Notes: a model not told the origin generated them from the letters alone. Shown: positions 56,466 through 64,000, numbered from the stretch's first letter. The stretch: 64,000 nt of DNA from Acholeplasmataceae bacterium (GCA_023230825.1 JALNWO010000001.1:62001-126000), one strand, 5' to 3'. Numbers and translations are program-made.

Positions 56466-57305
56466 ATGAGTAAAGATTTATTGATAGGAGTAGGTGGAGG
56501 GGAGGGGGTAGCACCTCCTGGACAGGTTCTTTGGGGAGTAAATATTGTCAACTCTTACTACGGTCCTAATGGTTTATTCCCCTTTGTTGTTCCTCAAGGC
56601 GTTTATTCTATTTGTGCTGTCACAGTGGGTAGGGGTGGTTATGGACCGGGACATACGAGTGGCAGGACTGCCGCCGGAGGTGGTGGAGGATTATCCTATC
56701 GTAATGATATTCCAGTGACTCCTGGCGAAACATTGACTATTGACTTCAATGCCGAACATGTAGGTATTCGTAGAGATGCTGAATGGTTATGCTATGCTCA
56801 ATGCAGTGCTGCTAGTAGAACGGGCGGTTTAGGTGGTAAAAGCCTCTCTGTTATACATACTGGTGGTGGAAATGGTGGTCTCGGCGCGAATAATACAGGC
56901 AGTACAGTCCAGCGTTTAGGAGGTGGTGGAGCTGGGGGGTATACTAGTAACGGCGGAAATGGTGGTGGACATAACACTACTCAGACCACTAGTTTTGATG
57001 GTGGTAGTGGAGGTAACTATAATGCTTCATTCAACACATGTTCTGGTGGATTTGGTGTAACCTTACTGGGATCACGCGTACCTGGATCTAATGGAGTTCC
57101 TGTAGGCTCTCCTTACCCTCCTAATGTGAATAATACTTCCACTGCACTACGTAACGCTCCTCCTAGAGGTGGTGGTAGATATGGTGGTGGTGCTGCTGTT
57201 ATTTATAATACTACCTCTGGTAATGTGAATGGTCAGTCTTCTGGTGGTGTAAGAATTATTTGGGGTGAAGGTAGGTCTTACCCTTATAATGCTTTAGATG
57301 TATAA
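56466..57305 (+). CDS. glycine-rich tail tip protein with MSKDLLI tag
   Basis: A 279-residue protein starting MSKDLLIGVGGGEG. Dense Gly with Asn, Ser and Thr through residues 60-260, and GGVRIIWGEGRSYP at the end; both ends match the 22255 paralogue. A Cys-rich stretch (LCYAQCSAASRTGG near 98-110) is unlike the paralogue. It is likely a fibre tip adhesin with a polyglycine-II-like core, as in T4-type gp38. A terminator follows. Confidence 0.75.
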   Translation: MSKDLLIGVGGGEGVAPPGQVLWGVNIVNSYYGPNGLFPFVVPQGVYSICAVTVGRGGYGPGHTSGRTAAGGGGGLSYRNDIPVTPGETLTIDFNAEHVGIRRDAEWLCYAQCSAASRTGGLGGKSLSVIHTGGGNGGLGANNTGSTVQRLGGGGAGGYTSNGGNGGGHNTTQTTSFDGGSGGNYNASFNTCSGGFGVTLLGSRVPGSNGVPVGSPYPPNVNNTSTALRNAPPRGGGRYGGGAAVIYNTTSGNVNGQSSGGVRIIWGEGRSYPYNALDV

Positions 57306-57346
57306 GGCATAAATGGGAGGTTAGAAAACCTCCCATTTATGCTGTA
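57306..57346. terminator. bidirectional terminator, GCATAAATA family
   Basis: GCATAAATGGGAGGTT pairs with AACCTCCCATTTATGC around AGAA. It separates plus-strand fibre genes from the minus-strand kelch-like gene. Confidence 0.8.
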
Positions 57347-57415
57347 CTAAAGAGAATACTAACTAAAACAAAGGAATAAGAGATGTTGATTTCCTTGAGT
57401 GTATCCTTCATTTTT

Positions 57416-58207
57416 TTATTCTTCAGGTGTGTATTCCCAAATCCTAGCTTCTGGTACATCACCTATTACTATGAAACTATAGAAGTATATCTTTCCGTTT
57501 AATACACAAGGAAAGCAACTAGTAGACGATAACCACATATTAAAAGGATCAGGAACAGGTATTTCAGTTACTTTATTTGTAACATCATTATACTTATAGA
57601 AAGAAGCACCAATAGTACTATTACCAGCTATGAAATAAATATCATCACCTAACGAACATCCTCTTCCCCATACACCACCGCCAGCATCATTAAACTCCCA
57701 TTCCTCATCTAGCTCAATATACTCAATTGTTTCATCTAATAAATTATACTTAGATATTAATTTAATTCTATCAGGCTTAGTTAAATCTACGCGGGGTAAA
57801 ATACTATATATGTAATTTTTATGCAGAACTCTTAATACAGGGTTTCTGGGCATAATTATATTTTTATATACTTTAGTATTAGTGCTTAGATTAACTACAT
57901 CCATAACTTGATCACTTATCGCGTATAAATGATTATCAAACACAAAACCATTCCAACTGGGTAAGGTAAATGGATTTGTTAATGCTAAAGATGAAATATG
58001 ATCTGAAGCATAAGGTTTGATTTTAAGCATTCCTACGTTAGCTGTAGTCCCACCAATATAACCACCTAATGAATAAATAAACTCACCATCAGTAACAACT
58101 CCATACCTATTTCTAGTAAGTAATTGAGTTATTGACCAAGCTATCCTCAGATAAATTCTTCTTGATATTGGATCGATGATGAAGTATTTAACACTACCAC
58201 TCTTCAA
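57416..58207 (-). CDS. kelch-like propeller tail protein, second copy, start disrupted
   Basis: 263 residues from a TTG codon at 58207; the frame has no good ATG. Repeats with LGGYIGGT, IYFYS and KMLK-type strands, and an IWEYTPEE end, resemble the 47443 kelch-like protein (WFEYTPPEG). Upstream ATG 58241 begins MSKEILISSHEIEEW and hits a stop after 15 codons, in a frame offset by one base. As with the other kelch-like gene, the tag and the body are out of frame. Without the tag the protein may be made poorly or not at all. Confidence 0.6.
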   Translation of the reverse strand: MKSGSVKYFIIDPISRRIYLRIAWSITQLLTRNRYGVVTDGEFIYSLGGYIGGTTANVGMLKIKPYASDHISSLALTNPFTLPSWNGFVFDNHLYAISDQVMDVVNLSTNTKVYKNIIMPRNPVLRVLHKNYIYSILPRVDLTKPDRIKLISKYNLLDETIEYIELDEEWEFNDAGGGVWGRGCSLGDDIYFIAGNSTIGASFYKYNDVTNKVTEIPVPDPFNMWLSSTSCFPCVLNGKIYFYSFIVIGDVPEARIWEYTPEE

Positions 58208-58241
58208 TCTCGTGAGAACTTATTAATATTTCTTTAGACAT
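58197..58241 (-). pseudogene. out-of-frame MSKEILI tag ORF before second kelch-like gene
   Basis: ATG 58241 begins MSKEILISSHEIEEW and stops at TAG, whereas the kelch-like frame starts at TTG 58207. The offset is one base. The tag matches other tip proteins. No long homopolymer is present, so decay or ribosome shifting are both possible. Confidence 0.5.
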
Positions 58242-58246
58242 AATTA

Positions 58247-58855
58247 TTACAGATTCTCCTGTATGTATTCTTGCAGGACAGTTAACTGTTCTCGCAGAGA
58301 ATTATTCTCATTAACTAATTGATTTACATCAGCAGTTAATGTAGTGTTAGAAGTAATCAAGTTTTGTCTGGCTTGTTCTAAAGACTCATGTTCTTGTTGT
58401 GGTACTAACTTAGTCTCACTTAACTTAATTACCTTCACCTCAGGCTCTAAACCAATGTTATCTTTAACTAAATCTTCGATCTTACTAATAAGACTGTCTA
58501 ACGGAATTTCATCAGCTATAGCTCCTAACTTTACTGCTAAAGCAATAACATTATACGGAACACCACCTACTAAAGGACAATTCTTAATATAAGAAGTAGG
58601 GACAACAATTTGCTGTCCGCTATCGGATCGTAATGTAACTAGTCTAACATTATTCTGAGCATCAGTTTCATAAACAGTCTTATCTAGATCTACTGGGTAA
58701 TAGACTTCTGTATAGGGGTCTTTCCCCCAGCTCTGCATTTCACTAAAACTGCGAAGTGCTGTACACTCATAGACAACGTTAGCAACGATTTGGGTATCAA
58801 AAGGAGCTTCTAGTTCATAAATACCTTTAGCTCCAACTACTGGAATAACACTCAT
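58247..58855 (-). CDS. virion protein with C-terminal coiled coil (202 aa)
   Basis: A 202-residue protein; residues 1-110 look beta-rich (KGIYELEAPFDTQIVANVVYECTAL) and 150-200 form a coiled coil with NQLVNENNSLREQLTVLQ heptads. Its start lies 20 bases after the 436-aa gene and its stop 5 bases before the tag ATG of the kelch-like ORF, so all three are probably one transcript. It may be a fibre adaptor or chaperone. Confidence 0.65.
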   Translation of the reverse strand: MSVIPVVGAKGIYELEAPFDTQIVANVVYECTALRSFSEMQSWGKDPYTEVYYPVDLDKTVYETDAQNNVRLVTLRSDSGQQIVVPTSYIKNCPLVGGVPYNVIALAVKLGAIADEIPLDSLISKIEDLVKDNIGLEPEVKVIKLSETKLVPQQEHESLEQARQNLITSNTTLTADVNQLVNENNSLREQLTVLQEYIQENL

Positions 58856-58875
58856 TACTTATCCTTAGAGTTTTC

Positions 58876-60186
58876 TTAACTCATGCTCTTCTTACAAAGA
58901 ACTAAGTGATTAATATTTTCAATAGAAGTAGTTAAGTAGAGCTTACCATTCCTAAAGACTTTTAAGATACCATTAGGTGGAATATCAAAATCTTGGAAAT
59001 CTTCAGCTAAGTAGATCATTTGTTGCATAACTGTAAACCAATCCCGAGTACGTTTTGTCATTCGGTTAAAATCAGTATCTGTTGATGAAACAGCAATCCA
59101 ATCAGGATAGACCTCGTTGATTCGGTATTGTGCGTCTCTATTCTCATTACTACCAATAGACACAACAGCTAAACTCCTCCAAGGCCAACCAGTTACCATC
59201 GAGTAGTTGTTAATATGTGCTACAGGATAACCTACAGTATTTGCTTGAATGATAGTAGGAACTTCTCTATAATCTAACACTGAGCTATAAATACCTTTAA
59301 CCGCTTGCTGATCTGGTACTGCTAATTTATTCCAAACAGGCACGTATACAAATTCAGTGCGTTTGAAAATATCAGGTAAGATTTCAGCCCACTCTTCACG
59401 CGTGTGGTTGGAATTACTTAAGATATGGTCTTGAATAGCGTCTTTAATAGAATCAATGTTATTACCAGCAATACCATAAATAAGAATACCCCAATCACTT
59501 GGAATAATGCGAGAAGAGTTATTAGGGTCGTGATAATTAAAAGAATCAACTCGAAGATACGTTTCTGGATAACCTTCTTTAGCTGCTTGGATCTTTGCAG
59601 CAGTATCAGTCATTGTAATAGCTTCTAAAAGCGCTTGTACCTCAGCACCAGGTCTAAAGAAGATATCTAAAGGATATTGACCACTTGCTTCAATAGGTGG
59701 GACTACAGTGATAGTGTAATTAGGATATTGTACTCTGAAAGCAGAGTCTGAGAACCAGATAGTAATATTTGCATTAGTTACTTTCATTGTCCAGCTAACG
59801 AACTCTGGAACATAATAAGTCCCATCAGTACGAATAGCACCCGCTGAGAAACTCTCTGCTGTAGCACTAAAAGCAGTAATTAACTCATTTAGGATTTCAA
59901 CATGATCGACTTGTACACCAGGATTATTAATCGTATAGTCGTAAACAAATTTACTTACCGCTAAGATGTGGTCTCGAACAGCAATAGGCATCTCAGTATC
60001 AACACCCTCATCTTGACATTCAAATGAGATGATGGTAATGTTCGGAGCCTGTTGTTTATTACTATAAACTCCTTTATCTTTAGCGTAAGTAAGGGAGAGA
60101 GTATGAATCTCTCCTACCTCATTAACAGCATGGGAATTATTATCAAATAACCCTGCGTGAGGTGCGAATCCTTTAATAACAAACAT
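58876..60186 (-). CDS. virion protein of fibre locus (436 aa)
   Basis: A 436-residue protein with no recognised motif; mostly beta-rich with several aromatic residues. It has FRNGKLYLTTSIENIN near the C-terminus. It is the first gene of the minus-strand unit. A loose similarity to the 417-aa protein at 48396 suggests a shared adaptor fold at both ends of the fibre locus. Confidence 0.6.
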   Translation of the reverse strand: MFVIKGFAPHAGLFDNNSHAVNEVGEIHTLSLTYAKDKGVYSNKQQAPNITIISFECQDEGVDTEMPIAVRDHILAVSKFVYDYTINNPGVQVDHVEILNELITAFSATAESFSAGAIRTDGTYYVPEFVSWTMKVTNANITIWFSDSAFRVQYPNYTITVVPPIEASGQYPLDIFFRPGAEVQALLEAITMTDTAAKIQAAKEGYPETYLRVDSFNYHDPNNSSRIIPSDWGILIYGIAGNNIDSIKDAIQDHILSNSNHTREEWAEILPDIFKRTEFVYVPVWNKLAVPDQQAVKGIYSSVLDYREVPTIIQANTVGYPVAHINNYSMVTGWPWRSLAVVSIGSNENRDAQYRINEVYPDWIAVSSTDTDFNRMTKRTRDWFTVMQQMIYLAEDFQDFDIPPNGILKVFRNGKLYLTTSIENINHLVLCKKSMS

Positions 60187-60258
60187 AAATACTCCAGCGT
60201 ATTTTTTAATCTAGAAATTAAAATTCTATTTTTTCTATTAGAAATCATAGGATTGACT

Positions 60259-60369
60259 ATGACTAAGGTAATAACAAAAGATGTTTCATTTAATAAGAAA
60301 AATATTCCCTTTCATAAAAGAAATGATTATTGGCAGGGGTTCTGTTTGGCAGTCTTTCCAGTACGATAA
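60259..60369 (+). CDS. short ORF, possible true N-terminus of the membrane protein (frameshift)
   Basis: 36 codons from ATG 60259 with GGATT upstream: MTKVITKDVSFNKKNIP, then KRNDYWQGFCL and a stop. The frame at 60281 overlaps it and carries the membrane span. A +1 change near 60335-60345 would give KRNDYW joined to GSVWQSFQYDKRRFFFF, a more natural protein. It is reported separately because the data do not decide. Confidence 0.4.
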   Translation: MTKVITKDVSFNKKNIPFHKRNDYWQGFCLAVFPVR

Positions 60370-60592
60370 AAGAAGGTTCTTTTTCTTCGTCATTGTCTCT
60401 CTATCTATTTTCATAGCAGTTAATACAACAGGCTATTATTTAGAGGATGCGAGGAGACGCATTTTTAGTAAGTTAAATAACGTACCTTACATTTCTTTAA
60501 AAGATGATTTAAGAAAGACAGAAAAAGAAATTGAAAGGCTAAAATCTATTATCACTTACTATGAATCTAGATATGGTTTATACGAAGACTAA
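60281..60592 (+). CDS. single-span membrane protein with coiled coil (103 aa)
   Basis: 103 residues with one membrane span (about 30-50, RRFFFFVIVSLSIFIAVNTTGYY), then a helical Lys/Glu-rich C-terminal part with RKTEKEIERLKSIITYYES. The ATG has no good ribosome binding site, and another start at 60259 in a different frame does. Possible role in membrane anchoring. The following RNase H gene starts 57 bases later. Confidence 0.5.
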   Translation: MFHLIRKIFPFIKEMIIGRGSVWQSFQYDKRRFFFFVIVSLSIFIAVNTTGYYLEDARRRIFSKLNNVPYISLKDDLRKTEKEIERLKSIITYYESRYGLYED

Positions 60593-60649
60593 ATTGAAAT
60601 TAATGCATTTGCTCTTCTATATGAGTATCGATATGAAAAGGAAAAGGAA

Positions 60650-62158
60650 GTGGAAGCGACGGTTGAGCAAACTAAACTACCTTATGATTTAGCTATCTGG
60701 ACTGACGGAGGATGTCGTCCTAACCCAGGCCATGGTGGTGTAGGAATTCATGGTTATTTTTACAAACAGAAAGAATCCAAGACAGGTAATGGTCATCCTA
60801 CCCATATTCTAACTAATGAAGGGTATATTCTTAAAGCTGACTACAAACAAATTGAGAAGAGTAAATTTCGTTCAATTGCTGAAATTGAAGTAGTCTCTTA
60901 TATTGATGTCGTTGCAGCAAATCCTAACAGCTCGAATAATCGAGCAGAGTTACTAGCTTTAACTATCGGATTAGAAAAAGCTGTTCAGTATGGTGTGTTG
61001 AGTCTAACATGTTATCTTGATTCTCAATACACGATTGATAGATACAACAGCATCGAAAAAGGTAAAGCTAATAACTGGACATCTAACGGTGAGAAGGTTA
61101 AGAACTGGGACCTTTTAGAAAGACTCTACCAAGCTCACATTAAAGCTAAAGAGGCAGAATTCAAAGTCTCCATTAAAAAAGTGGCGGGTCATTCAGGTGA
61201 ACCGGGTAATGAAGCTGCTGATCAACTAGCCTCTATTGGCGTGGCTTTAACTGCAAATGGAGAAGCTGCTTTTGAATGTGTAATATCAGACGCTAAAGGA
61301 TATTGGAAATCTGATGTAGAACGTCATCCATTCCTGCAATCTCAGTGCTGTTATTTCCATACGAATCCTAATGATATTAAATCAGGAACTTATCTTCTTG
61401 GTAGTCATGGTAAAAAGAGTGAACTTCTTGGCACTAGAATGACTGAAGGTAGTTATGCTATTGTTCAGATCGATGAGGGTGTTGATGTACTAGAATCAGT
61501 AAGAGATACAGCTGTTAACAAATCAGACTACTTTGGTAGACATTGTTTAATGTTTGCTAACTTAGATAAGATCTTCAATCCTAATGTCTTTAGTTTAATC
61601 ACGACTTATAAAGATCGTGTTATGCTTCAAAAACCAAAAGAGCAAGATCTTTATCTCTTATCAACAAGATCAGATAGAATGTTTGTTGAAGCACTAGAAC
61701 CACCTCGACTAGCATGGCGAGCTATGGATGCGCTTAATTATCTAAACAGCATCTATCAGGATGTTGAGAGGAAATCTGGTAAAGTCGTCGTTACTGATAT
61801 CACTCATTACTTCTACGAATCTATCGAAAAAGCAGGTAAAGGAAAAAATAGTGAACCTATTCTTCTTACTCAATTAAAGAAAGAGTTCGTAGTAGGATAT
61901 AGAAATTTAGATGTTGATGCTCATTGTAAATATGAAGATAATGAGTATAAATTAACAACACGCCTAATCTTAGGTGTAGATATGCCTAATAGGAACTCTC
62001 TAAAGCGCTTAGAGGGCCTTAATCCTACTATTGAGCTAGTTACCTGGCCTGAGTCAGAAACTAGCTTCAGATACGCTGTAATCATTCGAGTCGACGGTGC
62101 TAGAGGTATTTGGGCGGGTTATTATTCTAATTTCTTATTTGTTCCTAAAAAGAAATAA
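60650..62158 (+). CDS. RNase HI-like protein with an unknown C-terminal domain
   Basis: A 502-residue protein. GTG at 60650 has AAAAGGA 7 bases upstream. Residues 12-200 are an RNase HI domain: WTDGGCRPNPGHGG (Asp19), NNRAELLAL (Glu100), CYLDSQYTID (Asp124), AGHSGEPGNEAAD (His181, Asp191); all four catalytic carboxylates are present. It would remove RNA from RNA-DNA hybrids, such as replication primers. A 40-residue insertion precedes the Glu100 helix. Residues about 205-502 have no recognised match and contain ITHYFYESIEKAGKG. Ordinary phage RNase H is 150-200 residues, so this is a large fusion. Confidence 0.85.
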   Translation: MEATVEQTKLPYDLAIWTDGGCRPNPGHGGVGIHGYFYKQKESKTGNGHPTHILTNEGYILKADYKQIEKSKFRSIAEIEVVSYIDVVAANPNSSNNRAELLALTIGLEKAVQYGVLSLTCYLDSQYTIDRYNSIEKGKANNWTSNGEKVKNWDLLERLYQAHIKAKEAEFKVSIKKVAGHSGEPGNEAADQLASIGVALTANGEAAFECVISDAKGYWKSDVERHPFLQSQCCYFHTNPNDIKSGTYLLGSHGKKSELLGTRMTEGSYAIVQIDEGVDVLESVRDTAVNKSDYFGRHCLMFANLDKIFNPNVFSLITTYKDRVMLQKPKEQDLYLLSTRSDRMFVEALEPPRLAWRAMDALNYLNSIYQDVERKSGKVVVTDITHYFYESIEKAGKGKNSEPILLTQLKKEFVVGYRNLDVDAHCKYEDNEYKLTTRLILGVDMPNRNSLKRLEGLNPTIELVTWPESETSFRYAVIIRVDGARGIWAGYYSNFLFVPKKK

Positions 62159-62256
62159 ATGCTTCTTTATAGAAAGGGTTGGTTAATGTTATGGTCACAT
62201 GTAACAACTAAGTAGACTTTTTATTTTTTATTAACTCTTTCCAGTGTTCTTTCACT

Positions 62257-62685
62257 ATGAAAAAAAGCAATTTCTTAAAAGTCTGCCTGGGTAACGTGAT
62301 TAAGTTCTTTGCTGGTATCATGTTACCTAATCGCATGAAGAGAATTGTCTTCGTTTCATCCCTAGCTTGTCAGATGAGTCCTGAGAAGAAGTTAAGTCCT
62401 GAAACCATTAATAAACTCAATCTACTTATGGATCTCGTAGAAGATAGTAAGAGTTTAGAGTTGGGTTCGGACTTCTCTAATGCTATTTGGAAAAATCGTC
62501 AATGTCTTACTGTCTGTCAAAAAGTTGCTCAAGAAGAAGTCAGTGATGATCAGTCCGTTTCTTCTATAGTAGCTTCAATTAAGGAGTCAACAGCACATTG
62601 GTTGAAATACGGAGACGAGAAGTTAATGGAACGGGATATTCAATTCCTAGTAGAAAACAAAGAAGTAATTGCTGGTCGCTTTTAA
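62257..62685 (+). CDS. hypothetical protein (142 aa)
   Basis: A 142-residue protein with a basic, hydrophobic start (KKSNFLKVCLGNVIKFFAG), then mostly helical. It might be membrane-associated at the N-terminus. It is closed by a terminator. No motif recognised. The 98 bases before it hold a T-rich stretch but no clear promoter motif. Confidence 0.6.
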   Translation: MKKSNFLKVCLGNVIKFFAGIMLPNRMKRIVFVSSLACQMSPEKKLSPETINKLNLLMDLVEDSKSLELGSDFSNAIWKNRQCLTVCQKVAQEEVSDDQSVSSIVASIKESTAHWLKYGDEKLMERDIQFLVENKEVIAGRF

Positions 62686-62689
62686 AAAC

Positions 62690-62731
62690 GCATAAACTAG
62701 GGACTCCTTTTACAGAGTCCCTAGTTTTGCC
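62690..62731 (+). terminator. intrinsic terminator, GCATAAA family
   Basis: CATAAACTAGGGACTC pairs with GAGTCCCTAGTTTTG around CTTTTACA. Confidence 0.75.
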
Positions 62732-62748
62732 TTAAGTGTTAAACAACG

Positions 62749-62778
62749 TTATTTCGATGACATATCACTAAATGGATA
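62749..62778 (+). promoter_or_regulatory. conserved promoter-like motif, copy G
   Basis: TTATTTCGATGACATATCACTA then AATGGATAG. It lies 150 bases before the start at 62928, and the space between holds no visible gene. Confidence 0.55.
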
Positions 62779-62927
62779 GAGCTAACTTCTCTTTCATTCA
62801 GCTCAACAAGAGAGTTAAGTAGTATAAAAAAATATTCACTTACTTCTTCTTGTGTAAGAGCTAAGCTTGCAAGCTTATTTTTAATTAGTGGTAAAAAATA
62901 AAGTATTTCTTAATAAGGAAAATTTAC

Positions 62928-63383
62928 ATGTCGTCGATCAAACCTGAAACCTTAGAACTCTCGAAAATCATTGATGAAGCTTCTACTATCTCTAAAGATG
63001 GTGCTGTTGAATACAATAGCGATCTGTATGAGAATCTACTCAAAGCCCGAGGTGTTGAACTCAAAGACGCTAAAGTGGTTAACTCTGCAAACGTTGAGAT
63101 TGCAGTTGCTCTGGCTCACAGTGGTGGTAGCAAAGCTATTCCAGTTCTAGCAGGTAACAAAGACTTAGAGCGGGTTACAGGTAAACTAAATCAAGGTAAT
63201 GCTGAGATTTGGTTTGATACCCGTCGTGAAGTTACGACTCGCAATCCTAAGACGGGTGAAACGGGTGTTTCTTATGGTGCGACCTCCATGGGTGTTAACC
63301 TGAAAGGTCTGAAAGGTGGACAAGCTGCTGCTGTTAAAGCAGAACTCAAAGAGCTGGCTGCTAAGAAGCTCGGTAAGAAGTAA
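62928..63383 (+). CDS. abundant-type hypothetical protein (151 aa)
   Basis: A 151-residue protein with AAGGA 8 bases before the ATG. Codons are more GC-rich than in neighbours (many CTG, AAA, GGT), a mark of strong expression. The C-terminus is basic and Ala/Lys-rich (AAAVKAELKELAAKKLGKK), which could contact nucleic acid. It has its own motif G and terminator. Function unknown; a DNA-binding or major internal protein is one possibility. Confidence 0.65.
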   Translation: MSSIKPETLELSKIIDEASTISKDGAVEYNSDLYENLLKARGVELKDAKVVNSANVEIAVALAHSGGSKAIPVLAGNKDLERVTGKLNQGNAEIWFDTRREVTTRNPKTGETGVSYGATSMGVNLKGLKGGQAAAVKAELKELAAKKLGKK

Positions 63384-63414
63384 TTCTTATTACTGAAGTA
63401 AAGTAAATGTAAAG

Positions 63415-63460
63415 GAGGGAGAGCATTTGCTCTCCTTCTTATGCTGGTTATTTTTCTTTT
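63415..63460 (+). terminator. intrinsic terminator
   Basis: GGAGAGC pairs with GCTCTCC around ATTT, followed by TTCTTATGCTGG and a T-rich run. Confidence 0.75.
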
Positions 63461-63486
63461 GTTATTCTAGATAAAGGATTTAAGAC

Positions 63487-63744
63487 ATGCGTAATATATT
63501 TAATACTCTAGCAGTAATACTCTTTATAATTGCTATTATTTCAGCTGTTATAATTAATCTCACCACTCCCTCTTATAGCGTAAATCAAATTACACGAGCT
63601 GTAGGATATTGTGCTAATCAAGGTCTAAGTTATCAACTAACTTCCACTTTCATTTTTCCAGGGAAGAAAACCATTACTTCAATCAATTGTATTGAACCTA
63701 ATTCAATCACTCCTGTACCAGAGCACGTACTTGGAAAAAAATAA
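63487..63744 (+). CDS. small membrane or secreted protein (85 aa)
   Basis: An 85-residue protein with AAAGGA 8 bases before ATG. One N-terminal hydrophobic segment (about residues 6-26, LAVILFIIAIISAVIINL) is a span or uncleaved signal; the rest contains two Cys (39 and 65) that might pair in the periplasm. Alone between two terminators. Function unknown. Confidence 0.65.
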   Translation: MRNIFNTLAVILFIIAIISAVIINLTTPSYSVNQITRAVGYCANQGLSYQLTSTFIFPGKKTITSINCIEPNSITPVPEHVLGKK

Positions 63745-63768
63745 ATGCAGTCAATAAGTAAAATCTAT

Positions 63769-63808
63769 AGCCCGAGTATTAACTCGGGCTAATATGCTAT
63801 ATTTTTTC
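63769..63808 (+). terminator. intrinsic terminator
   Basis: AGCCCGAG pairs with CTCGGGCT around TATTAA, followed by AATATGCTATATTTTTT. Confidence 0.8.
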
Positions 63809-63830
63809 AATAACACATCATCTTTATATA
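63801..63830 (+). promoter_or_regulatory. conserved promoter-like motif, copy H (weak)
   Basis: ATTTTTTCAATAACACATCATC, similar to the ATTTCAAT-N-ACATATCAC core. It lies 110 bases before the last ORF. Confidence 0.4.
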
Positions 63831-63939
63831 GTTAACATTTATTGGCATAAAAAGTACTTTGAAAGTACTCTATAATAATTATCTCTTAAATATAACATAT
63901 CTTCTTTATTCAATAGGTAGTCTTTTATGGTGAGTGGTT

Positions 63940-64000
63940 ATGGGTATTTCTGATATTTTCCTAAATGACGAATTATGTTTTAAAGATAATGAAGATATGG
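63940..64000 (+). CDS. start of a gene cut by the right edge
   Basis: ATG 63940 starts MGISDIFLNDELCF with GGTGAG 6-7 bases upstream. 20 codons are open to the end of the window. Consistent with the unit after motif H. Function cannot be judged. Confidence 0.5.
   Translation, partial: MGISDIFLNDELCFKDNEDM

Noticed and set aside
1-64000. tRNA genes, integrase or transposase
   Set aside because: No cloverleaf with a TTCGAATCC-type arm and no recombinase motif was seen on either strand.

Overview
This window is a 64 kb piece of an AT-rich genome of a large tailed bacteriophage (Caudoviricetes, most likely a jumbo phage). It is almost fully coding, on both strands. It carries a portal protein, a prohead protease, a giant tape-measure-like protein with a lytic transglycosylase domain, a baseplate spike, repeat-rich tail fibres, a Rad50/gp46-like ATPase, a RuvC-like resolvase, RNase H and pieces of a phage-encoded multisubunit RNA polymerase (RNAP). 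A lipoprotein spanin next to a membrane-anchored spanin argues for a Gram-negative host. I could not name the phage. No tRNA, CRISPR array, integrase or insertion sequence was seen.

Layout. 1-1.7 kb: small non-structural genes, several in their own promoter/terminator unit. 1.7-7.8 kb: portal (minus) divergent from two structural genes. 7.9-10.6 kb: RuvC resolvase, spanin pair, possible holin and small genes. 10.7-15.2 kb: baseplate spike (minus) divergent from the Rad50-like ATPase and a partner. 15.3-22.2 kb: a lone plus-strand gene, then a long minus-strand block holding a piece that matches the C-terminus of RNAP beta, a SLOG-fold protein and a RecA/DnaB-like ATPase. 22.3-26.1 kb: a glycine-rich tail protein and small accessory genes, one made of HEAT-like repeats. 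26.2-36.0 kb: tail proteins and the tape-measure protein. 36.1-43.1 kb: RNAP beta' N-terminal half and beta, each interrupted by a group I intron. 43.3-46.5 kb: structural proteins and the prohead protease. 46.7-60.2 kb: a host-recognition locus with two long repeat fibres, glycine-rich and kelch-like tip proteins and coiled-coil proteins. 60.2-64 kb: RNase H fusion and small genes, ending in a truncated ORF.

The strongest unusual result is the RNA polymerase. The beta' intron lies directly after the codon of the third catalytic aspartate (GADYDGD). Its guide sequence, G-T-C-A-C-C, pairs with the last six exon bases through the expected U-G. The beta intron lies inside a conserved motif. The two introns keep P, Q, R and S core elements and show compensatory P4 and P7 changes, so they are related ribozymes without homing endonucleases. 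The beta gene lacks its usual C-terminal clamp-interacting region, and a matching 221-residue protein is encoded about 18 kb away on the other strand. No beta' C-terminal half is in the window.

Two regulatory families run through the window: a 30-40 base AT-rich motif (core ACATATMACTA) upstream of eight plus-strand, mostly small non-structural genes, and bidirectional hairpin terminators with GCATAAATA / TATTTATGC borders. In the fibre locus an N-terminal MSK(D/E)LLI tag is shared by unrelated tip proteins. In both kelch-like modules this tag is out of frame with the body, in one case at a run of six G.
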